From contig SFEV01000082.1 in NCBI GenBank assembly GCA_004557975.1, forward strand, positions 1 to 9,537: DNA of 9,537 bases, written 5' to 3'. Shown here one piece after another: positions 1 to 4,578 of this stretch (position 1 is its first letter; each line of letters begins with the position of its first letter). Under the pieces are notes generated by a model. It was not told where the DNA came from and ran no database searches. It worked only from the letters and a program-made list of their open reading frames with translations. Origin of the DNA: Lachnospiraceae bacterium (GTDB lineage: Bacteria; Bacillota; Clostridia; Lachnospirales; Lachnospiraceae). The position numbers and the translations under genes were made by a program.

Positions 1-69
1 CATAGCATTCATACTTTTCTCTGTGACAACCGGCTTAAGGATTACGTCATAGTACTTGATATCTGCCAT
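1..69 (-). CDS. rplW: 50S ribosomal protein L23, N-terminal 23 codons (cut by window edge)
   Basis: L23 binds 23S rRNA at the polypeptide exit tunnel and is a docking site for trigger factor and SRP. Only the first 23 residues are visible, beginning MADIKYYDVILKPVVTEKS; the YDVILKPVVTEKS stretch is typical of bacterial L23 N-termini. The ATG (67-69) overlaps the rplD stop by one base in a TAATG junction, which suggests translational coupling. Its Shine-Dalgarno AGGAGGTG (78-85, minus) lies inside the last rplD codons, 8 nt from the ATG. Position directly after rplD is the canonical S10-operon order. The gene continues beyond the left edge, so completeness cannot be judged. Confidence 0.95.
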   Translation of the reverse strand, partial: MADIKYYDVILKPVVTEKSMNAM

Positions 70-689
70 TATGCATACACCTCCTCGATTGTTGCTACAG
101 CAGCCTTTGTAACTACTACTGTGTTATATTTCAGAACGTCGTAAACGTTGATTGTGTTTGTCAGAGCAGTCTTGACATCTGCGATATTTCTTGCAGAAAG
201 AACTACATTCTGATCGTTCTCGTTGATTACTACGAGAGCTTTCTTTACGTTAAGAGCATTGAGAACTGCTGTCATGTTCTTTGTCTTGATTGTATCGAAC
301 TTCAGCTCGTCAAGAACGATCAGCTTGTTCTCCTGTACTCTGGATGTCAGTGCGGACTTCAGAGCCAGTCTCTTTTCTTTCTTGTTCATTCTGAATGTGT
401 AATCTCTCGGTGTCGGAGCAAATACAACTCCGCCGCCTGTCCACTGCGGAGCTCTCGTTGAACCCTGTCTTGCATGACCGGTTCCTTTCTGTCTCCACGG
501 TTTCTTTCCGCCGCCGGAAACTTCAGCACGTGTCTTTGCCTTCTGCGTTCCCTGACGATTATTTGCAAGCTGGTTTACTGCAGCCAGATGAACGAGGTGC
601 TCGTTGATTTCTACACCAAACACAGCATCGTTCAGCTCAAGTGTTCCAACTTCTTTGCCTTCCATATTGTAAACAGCTACGTTTGCCAT
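69..689 (-). CDS. rplD: 50S ribosomal protein L4
   Basis: L4 is an early-assembling 23S rRNA-binding protein whose long loop reaches into the peptide exit tunnel. The 206-residue product matches the usual bacterial length of about 200 to 210. The extended loop is clear at residues 59 to 87: GGGKKPWRQKGTGHARQGS followed by TRAPQWTGGG, the region where macrolide-resistance changes occur in other species; nothing abnormal is seen here. The ATG at 687-689 is set by AAAGGAGG (698-705, minus), 8 nt upstream. It follows rplC by 29 bases and overlaps rplW by one base, so it sits inside a polycistronic operon. In E. coli L4 represses its own operon by binding the S10 leader RNA; whether L4 acts on the structured leader in this window is unknown. 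Confidence 0.98.
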   Translation of the reverse strand: MANVAVYNMEGKEVGTLELNDAVFGVEINEHLVHLAAVNQLANNRQGTQKAKTRAEVSGGGKKPWRQKGTGHARQGSTRAPQWTGGGVVFAPTPRDYTFRMNKKEKRLALKSALTSRVQENKLIVLDELKFDTIKTKNMTAVLNALNVKKALVVINENDQNVVLSARNIADVKTALTNTINVYDVLKYNTVVVTKAAVATIEEVYA

Positions 690-718
690 TGTGTCTTCCT
701 CCTTTCCTGATCTCAGGC

Positions 719-1354
719 TTATTTACCGGACTTCACAGTCTCTTTGATTGTTACAAGTGCTTTCTTCGGTCCCGGTACTGCGCCTTTTACTAAGATAAGA
801 TTGTTCTCTGCATCTACGCGGATTACTTCAAGATTCTGAACTGTAATCTGCTTAGCGCCCATATGGCCCGGCATTCTCTTTCCCTTGAATACCTTACTCG
901 GGTCAGAACATGCACCGTTGGAACCTGCGTGACGATGGTATTTGGAACCATGAGCCATCGGTCCTCTGTGCTGGCCATGTCTCTTGATTGCGCCCTGGAA
1001 GCCTTTTCCTTTGGAAACTGCTGTAGCGTCAACCTTGTCGCCTGCTGCGAAAACATCAGCTTTGATTTCCTGTGCTACTGCGTAGCTCTCAGCATCTTCA
1101 AACTTGAACTCTCTTACATATCTCTTGTAAGAAACGCCTGCCTTGTCGAAAGAGCCCTTCTGCGGCTTGGACACCAGCTTTTCTCTCTTGTCAACAAAAC
1201 CAACCTGTACTGCACTGTAACCATCGTTCTCTACTGTCTTGACCTGTGTCACTACACACGGTCCAGCCTGAAGAACAGTTACCGGAGTGAGAACTCCGTC
1301 ATCACTGAAGATTTGAGTCATTCCGACTTTTGTTGCTAAAATCGCTTTCTTCAT
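719..1354 (-). CDS. rplC: 50S ribosomal protein L3
   Basis: L3 is one of the two proteins that start 50S assembly, and its central loop approaches the peptidyl transferase centre. The 211-residue product has the normal length. Visible signatures are the N-terminus MKKAILATKVGMTQIF, the SKGKGFQGAIKRH block (residues 114-126), and the core loop from GPMAHGSKYHRHAGS (131-145) to KRMPGHMG (159-166). In E. coli the equivalent of the last block reads AGQMG, with the glutamine that is N5-methylated; here it is histidine, common in Gram-positives, so that modification is not expected. The start at 1352-1354 follows AGGAGGG (1361-1367, minus) by 6 nt. It lies 29 bases before rplD but 126 bases after rpsJ, and that gap appears structured. 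Confidence 0.98.
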   Translation of the reverse strand: MKKAILATKVGMTQIFSDDGVLTPVTVLQAGPCVVTQVKTVENDGYSAVQVGFVDKREKLVSKPQKGSFDKAGVSYKRYVREFKFEDAESYAVAQEIKADVFAAGDKVDATAVSKGKGFQGAIKRHGQHRGPMAHGSKYHRHAGSNGACSDPSKVFKGKRMPGHMGAKQITVQNLEVIRVDAENNLILVKGAVPGPKKALVTIKETVKSGK

Positions 1355-1360
1355 TCTTTT

Positions 1361-1379
1361 CCCTCCTGTTTTTCTACAG
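1361..1379 (-). promoter_or_regulatory. rplC ribosome-binding site touching a small hairpin
   Basis: AGGAGGG on the minus strand (1361-1367) is a strong Shine-Dalgarno 6 nt before the rplC ATG. Its first bases also belong to a possible 4-bp hairpin CTGT/ACAG (1376-1379 with 1366-1369). The stem is weak by itself and would hide only the edge of the site; it matters mainly as the last piece of the structured rpsJ-rplC gap. Confidence 0.6.
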
Positions 1380-1381
1380 CG

Positions 1382-1474
1382 GATCGCCTTTCGGTGATCA
1401 TCCTAGTGAACAGAGAATGATATAGGTGGAACATAAAGTTGCTTTTATATCAACCTGAATAGGATCGCTTCGAT
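1382..1474 (-). promoter_or_regulatory. Candidate structured RNA element in the rpsJ-rplC gap
   Basis: The 126 bases between rpsJ and rplC contain several complementary segments. Read on the minus strand: ATCCTA (1460-1465) pairs with TAGGAT (1400-1405). Nested inside, TGATATA (1446-1452) pairs with TATATCA (1418-1424). Abutting the outer helix is a hairpin (1382-1388 with 1393-1399) closed by a GAAA loop, with one A-C mismatch. A small hairpin ATCG-AAG-CGAT (1464-1474) competes for part of the outer helix. The heptamer GCGATCC occurs twice (1462-1468 and 1381-1387). No promoter-like motif or open frame accounts for the gap. The pairing is read by eye without energy calculation. Alternatives are an RNA-processing site or a chance arrangement. 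Confidence 0.45.
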
Positions 1475-1480
1475 TTTAAA

Positions 1481-1798
1481 TTATTTCTGTTTCATTTTGA
1501 TATCAATGTAAACACCGGCCGGCATCTCCAGTCTGGACAGAGCATCTACTGTCTTCTGTGTCGGTGCAATGATATCGATCAGTCTCTTATGAGTTCTCTG
1601 CTCGAACTGCTCTCTGGAATCTTTGTACTTGTGTACCGCACGAAGGATTGTAACTACCTCTTTCTTCGTCGGAAGCGGCACCGGTCCGCTCACCTGTGAT
1701 CCATTCTTTTTTACAGTTTCGATGATTTTCTTAGCGGATGCATCAACGAGCTGATGATCATACGCTTTCAGTGTAATTCTCATAACCTGACTTGCCAT
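1481..1798 (-). CDS. rpsJ: 30S ribosomal protein S10
   Basis: S10 is a 30S head protein and also, as NusE, a component of transcription antitermination complexes. The 105-residue product starts MASQVMRITLKAYDHQLVDA and contains the family-defining KKIIETVKKNGSQVSGPVPL and the HKYKDSREQFEQRTHKRLID block; its length is usual. An upstream in-frame ATG at 1892-1894 would add 32 residues (MWTPCEWE...), but those match no S10 and lie inside the structured leader. The ATG at 1796-1798 is preferred because AAAAGGAGG sits at 1810-1818 and the family N-terminus begins here. It is the first gene of the S10 operon, behind its own promoter and a leader of about 220 nt. The style of the sequence (KYKDSREQFEQRTHKR, KMKQK end) points to Lachnospiraceae. 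Confidence 0.98.
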   Translation of the reverse strand: MASQVMRITLKAYDHQLVDASAKKIIETVKKNGSQVSGPVPLPTKKEVVTILRAVHKYKDSREQFEQRTHKRLIDIIAPTQKTVDALSRLEMPAGVYIDIKMKQK

Positions 1799-1818
1799 AA
1801 AAAAAGTCGCCTCCTTTT
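1799..1818 (-). promoter_or_regulatory. rpsJ ribosome-binding site with U7 spacer
   Basis: Minus strand AAAAGGAGG (1810-1818) is followed by CGAC and seven consecutive T before the ATG, giving an 11-nt spacer, slightly long. This site fixes the rpsJ start. The hexamer GGCGAC (1806-1811) overlapping its 3' end repeats the hexamer at 1929-1934 that forms the 5' strand of the long-range leader helix. Confidence 0.85.
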
Positions 1819-1835
1819 CGCACTTTACCTCAGTA

Positions 1836-1932
1836 CGACAAGCGGTGACTGTACACTCTCCCGTGCGTGTCTCCCATTCACACGGTGTCCACATTTCTCA
1901 GGACCATTAAAATTTTGTACAGTGACTTGTCG
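1836..1932 (-). promoter_or_regulatory. S10-operon leader: long-range two-segment RNA helix
   Basis: On the minus strand CGACAAG (1926-1932) is fully complementary to CTTGTCG (1836-1842), and ACTGTAC (1917-1923) to GTACAGT (1848-1854). Two 7-bp helices thus stack around an asymmetric internal loop (2 nt against 5 nt). The enclosed segment offers two small hairpins: GTCC/GGAC (1901-1904 with 1887-1890) and CGTGT/ACACG (1880-1884 with 1866-1870). The 3' strand ends 17 nt before the rpsJ Shine-Dalgarno. S10 leaders of gammaproteobacteria are L4-responsive; this one does not obviously resemble that structure, and its ligand is unknown. Two exact 7-mers in nested order within 100 nt are unlikely to be random. 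Confidence 0.65.
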
Positions 1933-1968
1933 CCAGTTTTATAACTTGACATTCGCTCCACGGAAAAC

Positions 1969-1986
1969 CTGCAGCCTACGCTGCAG
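1969..1986 (-). promoter_or_regulatory. GC-rich hairpin in the S10 leader
   Basis: CTGCAGC and GCTGCAG form a perfect 7-bp stem around a 4-nt loop (GTAG on the RNA). It lies about 35 nt into the predicted transcript. No U-run follows on the minus strand, so it is not an intrinsic terminator. It is probably part of the folded leader, as a stabilising 5' hairpin or a protein-binding stem. Confidence 0.55.
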
Positions 1987-2026
1987 CAACCTCACGCTTC
2001 TACGCTATCAAGGTCACAACACTTGC

Positions 2027-2055
2027 ATTATATAGGAAAACCCCTGCGAATGCAA
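2027..2055 (-). promoter_or_regulatory. S10-operon promoter (TTGCAT-17-TATAAT)
   Basis: Minus strand: the -35 TTGCAT at 2050-2055, a spacer of exactly 17 bases (2033-2049), and a perfect -10 TATAAT at 2027-2032. Transcription should start near 2020, giving an rpsJ leader of about 220 nt. It is oriented toward the ribosomal genes and is the best sigma-A-type site in the gap. The -35 and most of the spacer lie inside the 30-bp palindrome at 2035-2064. Confidence 0.85.
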
Positions 2056-2064
2056 GGGTTTTCC
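2035..2064. terminator. 30-bp palindrome, possible terminator overlapping the S10 promoter
   Basis: The arms GGAAAACCC (2035-2043) and GGGTTTTCC (2056-2064) are perfect inverted repeats. On the minus strand the stem continues through a T-G wobble and TGC/GCA to a 4-nt loop, about 13 bp in all. Read as RNA it gives an A-tract, a GC-rich stem and UUUUCC, so it could end transcription from the Fn3 gene 166 bases upstream. The U-run is short and inside the stem. Because it covers the -35 and spacer of the S10 promoter, it could equally be an operator. Both roles are inference. Confidence 0.5.
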
Positions 2065-2229
2065 AAAAAATATTGTATTTTTTCTTATACACTTTCGCTG
2101 TTCATAAGCCACACCATGCCAGCTGCAGACCGCCTGTTTACACAGGCGATTCGCTGCTGCGCATTGTATTTCATCTCTGCCGCAGACACTTTTTTGTCAC
2201 TGTACTCCTCGTTCAAAAGGAGTTTCTTC
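2065..2229. other. Non-coding stretch between the Fn3 gene and the S10 promoter
   Basis: These 165 bases contain two further perfect hairpins: CGCCTGT/ACAGGCG with a 4-nt loop (2131-2148) and ACTCCT/AGGAGT with an 8-nt loop (2204-2223). Neither is followed by a T-run on the minus strand, so neither is a convincing terminator for the upstream gene. AT-rich runs (2065-2093) lie just upstream of the S10 -35 and could act like an UP element. A minus-strand frame is open from within the Fn3 gene down to a stop at 2085, but it has no usable start or ribosome-binding site. Confidence 0.5.
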
Positions 2230-4284
2230 CTATTTAATAGTCTTTGACTTATACGCAGAGGTGGTGGAATAAACATCCGCACCGACAGAATTGGATCTGC
2301 ATGCCTTGATCTTGAAATAATATTTCTTTCCGGATGTAAGATTCTTCACCGTATAGCTCTTGCCTGTCGTGATGCCGGCATATTTATAATTGCTGCTCTT
2401 GCTCGTAGAATAATATACGTAATACTTCTGAGCACCGCTCACTGCGCTCCACGTAACAACCGCCTGTCCCTTTACAGTGCTTGTGACTTTACTGATCGTC
2501 GGGCGTTTCAGAGAGACGGTATTCAGAATAATGCTGGCCGGCTTTCCGAACAGGGAATTGCTGAACGTCTCCGTTTCATTTCCATCCAGGTCGATCTTCT
2601 TTCCGTTTGATTTATACGCCTGGACATAGTAGTAATAACGGATTCCCTGGGACGGTCCCTTGTTGCCTACAATTGTCTCTGTAGTCTCCACACCGTCCTT
2701 CTGCGTCGTCTCCGTGTAGGCGAGATACGTATCAACGGCGCTGAGTGCACGAATCTCATCCGTATAGACCGGATAATTTGTGACTGCATTTACGCCGTTC
2801 TGCACGTATACCTCTTCGCCGCTCTCATTGACATAGCAATCCAGATCAGCGTTGTATCTTCCAAGAACTCTGGAGCGGAATACCTTATAGTATGCTGCCC
2901 CCGGGACCTCTGACCAGCTTATGGTCACTCCCGTAAGATCGGCTGTCGCAGCTGCCGTGACATTTCCCGGTGTCTCCACCTTATAACTGATAGCTGTAAC
3001 CGGATAGCTGTCGCTGACATTGTCACCGCTGTATGCGTAAATGCGGAACTGTGTGCTGTCTGTCCCTGCATCCCTGGCAAACGTATATTCTGTGGTGGTG
3101 GCAGCAAGGATATCGACAACATTCCATGCACCGGTCTGTTCATTTTTCTTCTCCACAATAAAGCCTTCGGCTCCGACAGATTTCTTCCATTTCAGAGTCA
3201 CACTGCCGTCTTTATTCTGAATGTGGTTGGTCACATCAAAATCAAAATCCAGTGTAGCAGTGTCTTCGTCGGAAATCATCAGTGTCTTCGTGGTTGTTCC
3301 ACTGGTTACCTCTCTGTAAGCAACCACCTTATAGCGATAAGTCATACCAGTATCAAGGTTCTTGTTCGTGTAGGATACTGTCGAAGAACCCTTGATCGTC
3401 TTGATCAGCCTGTAATTGCCGAAGCTGCTTGTCTCACCTCCGCTGACGGTGCGGTCCGTATTGTCTCCTGTGGCGCGGTAAATCTTATAGCCGGTTGCTC
3501 CCGTTACCTTCTGCCACGTGACTTTGATCGTCTTCGTACCGGTGGGAGTAGCTTTTACCTTCAGATCGCTTCCCCATGTCGTCTTTGTGAGGTACTTCCA
3601 TTTTCCATAGTAGGTCTGTCCTGTCGCCGCATCATAAATATAGGTACGGATTCTGTATCTGTACGCCTGGTTGCTCTTAAGGTTTGTATCCTTGTATACT
3701 GTATCGCTGGTGGTGGCTACTTTTTTAAAGCTGCCTGTACCTGTGGCCCGGTAGATCTGATACCCTGTCACATTATCATTGAGCATGCGGAAATATACGC
3801 TCTTGCTCGTCACGGTGCTCTCTGCAATCTCAACATCCGGCGCCTGAATCCATGTATAGGAAATCACAGGGCAGTAAGCACTCTCTTTGTATCCGTTCAG
3901 CTGCCACTCACCCGCTTGGCTGTTCAGATAAATCTTCTCCGTAATCTTTGCGCGGATATAATACGTCCTGCCGATCTCAAGTCCATTCAAATAAACATGG
4001 TTCTCATCTGCACCCTCAGTCACTTTTTTTACCTCTTTTTTGAACTCCGGATCCACAGACCATTCCACCGTAATCTGCTGTGCATCCGTAAGCTGCGTTC
4101 CCCAGAATACGTACGGGCTGCCATTGATATACTTCACTGCCAGTCCCGACACAGTGGGGATCACAAGATTATCAATCTCTGTCTGCGAGGATGCATTGTA
4201 AGCCATCGCTGCAATCGGCTCTGCCATCAGCATCACAGCAACCAGCGATCCAAATGCGATTTTTTTCAATATGTTACGTTTCAT
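2230..4284 (-). CDS. Secreted protein with about six Fn3-like repeats
   Basis: The 684-residue product begins with a signal peptide (MKRNILKKIAF, hydrophobic stretch, likely cut after AMA at residue 28). The rest divides into Fn3-like beta-sandwich units at about 37-145, 148-236, 240-345, 347-437, 439-590 and 593-684, recognisable from recurring TWxxVxGAxGYxIYR and GxxYxYRVxAY patterns. Unit 5 carries an insertion of about 73 residues (474-546) starting LGRYNAD. No catalytic motif, LPXTG, SLH or membrane tail is seen, so it is probably released or held noncovalently; an adhesion or glycan-binding role is only a guess. The ATG at 4282-4284 follows AGAAAGGAG by 6 nt and its own promoter. It is clearly paralogous to the truncated gene at the right edge and ends in TAG 204 bases before the predicted S10 transcript start. 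Confidence 0.9.
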   Translation of the reverse strand: MKRNILKKIAFGSLVAVMLMAEPIAAMAYNASSQTEIDNLVIPTVSGLAVKYINGSPYVFWGTQLTDAQQITVEWSVDPEFKKEVKKVTEGADENHVYLNGLEIGRTYYIRAKITEKIYLNSQAGEWQLNGYKESAYCPVISYTWIQAPDVEIAESTVTSKSVYFRMLNDNVTGYQIYRATGTGSFKKVATTSDTVYKDTNLKSNQAYRYRIRTYIYDAATGQTYYGKWKYLTKTTWGSDLKVKATPTGTKTIKVTWQKVTGATGYKIYRATGDNTDRTVSGGETSSFGNYRLIKTIKGSSTVSYTNKNLDTGMTYRYKVVAYREVTSGTTTKTLMISDEDTATLDFDFDVTNHIQNKDGSVTLKWKKSVGAEGFIVEKKNEQTGAWNVVDILAATTTEYTFARDAGTDSTQFRIYAYSGDNVSDSYPVTAISYKVETPGNVTAAATADLTGVTISWSEVPGAAYYKVFRSRVLGRYNADLDCYVNESGEEVYVQNGVNAVTNYPVYTDEIRALSAVDTYLAYTETTQKDGVETTETIVGNKGPSQGIRYYYYVQAYKSNGKKIDLDGNETETFSNSLFGKPASIILNTVSLKRPTISKVTSTVKGQAVVTWSAVSGAQKYYVYYSTSKSSNYKYAGITTGKSYTVKNLTSGKKYYFKIKACRSNSVGADVYSTTSAYKSKTIK

Positions 4285-4290
4285 TTCGTT

Positions 4291-4299
4291 CTCCTTTCT
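4291..4299 (-). promoter_or_regulatory. Ribosome-binding site fixing the Fn3 gene start
   Basis: AGAAAGGAG on the minus strand, 6 nt before the ATG at 4282-4284. A longer reading from the TTG at 4315-4317 is rejected because that codon coincides with the predicted transcription start and has no ribosome-binding site. Confidence 0.85.
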
Positions 4300-4322
4300 T
4301 AAAAGCTGGTATATCAATAATA

Positions 4323-4350
4323 ATTATATACTTGTTTTTAAATTTTTCAA
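4323..4350 (-). promoter_or_regulatory. Promoter of the Fn3-repeat gene (TTGAAA-16-TATAAT)
   Basis: Minus strand: TTGAAA at 4345-4350, a 16-base spacer and TATAAT at 4323-4328. The predicted start near 4316 gives a leader of about 32 nt. The region upstream (4368-4430) is strongly AT-rich, with A/T runs like an UP element. Together with the terminator at 4498-4543 this shows that the Fn3 gene is a separate transcription unit. Confidence 0.8.
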
Positions 4351-4367
4351 GAAAGGTTTTCCTTTCT
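4350..4367. promoter_or_regulatory. Inverted repeat abutting the -35 (candidate operator)
   Basis: AGAAAGG-TTTT-CCTTTCT is a perfect 7-bp inverted repeat with a 4-base centre, sharing one base with the -35 of the Fn3-gene promoter. Its position fits a regulator-binding site; as RNA it would lie upstream of the transcript start and so have no role in this message. No regulator is encoded in the window, so the binding partner is unknown. Confidence 0.45.
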
Positions 4368-4497
4368 CTTACAGCTTTTTTAAGGTTTATTTCATATATA
4401 ATAATTTTTTATTAAGGTACGATATCAAATTCAAGATGAAATTGCCGCAGCTCACCACCTGCAGAGGCGGGAGTCTCATCTTCTTTCAAGACAGAAA

Positions 4498-4543
4498 GGC
4501 CGCAGCCCGCAGATGCTGTCCCTGCATCTGCCAGGCTGCGGCC
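4498..4543 (-). terminator. Strong hairpin terminator after the BIG2/DUF2135-like gene
   Basis: On the minus strand GGCCGCAGCC (4534-4543) pairs with GGCTGCGGCC (4498-4507), and inside it GCAGATGC (4524-4531) with GCATCTGC (4509-4516), around a 7-nt loop: 10 + 8 bp with a 2-against-1 internal loop. It is followed by TTTCTGTCTT, a T-rich but interrupted tract. It lies 35 bases past the stop at 4579. The stem is much longer than in most intrinsic terminators, so it may also protect the 3' end of the message. Confidence 0.85.
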
Positions 4544-4578
4544 CGGACATTATATCCTGTATTCCTTATATCGTTTCT

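Noticed and set aside
863..1339. 158-codon plus-strand frame across rplC
   Set aside because: Antisense to a well-conserved ribosomal gene; no start signal and Cys/Leu-rich shadow composition.
1799..1894. 32-residue N-terminal extension of S10 from an upstream ATG
   Set aside because: The extra residues match no S10, there is no good ribosome-binding site, and the stretch forms part of the leader structure.
2204..2223. Hairpin ACTCCT/AGGAGT just after the Fn3 stop as its terminator
   Set aside because: Only 6 bp with an 8-nt loop, and on the minus strand it is followed by ACAGTGACAAAAAA rather than a T-run.
2085..2282. 65-codon minus-strand frame between the Fn3 gene and the S10 promoter (ends ...MVWLMNSESV)
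   Set aside because: It begins inside the Fn3 gene in another frame, has no ribosome-binding site before a usable start, and no family is recognised. A decayed gene tail remains possible but is not supported.
3223..4302. 359-codon open frame on the plus strand
   Set aside because: It lies entirely antisense to the Fn3 gene, has no ribosome-binding site, and its product is Cys/Arg/His-rich without any fold pattern.
4461..4470. Ten-base match gcagaggcgg shared with 8155-8164
   Set aside because: The flanks differ and only one copy belongs to a terminator; consistent with chance for a 10-mer.
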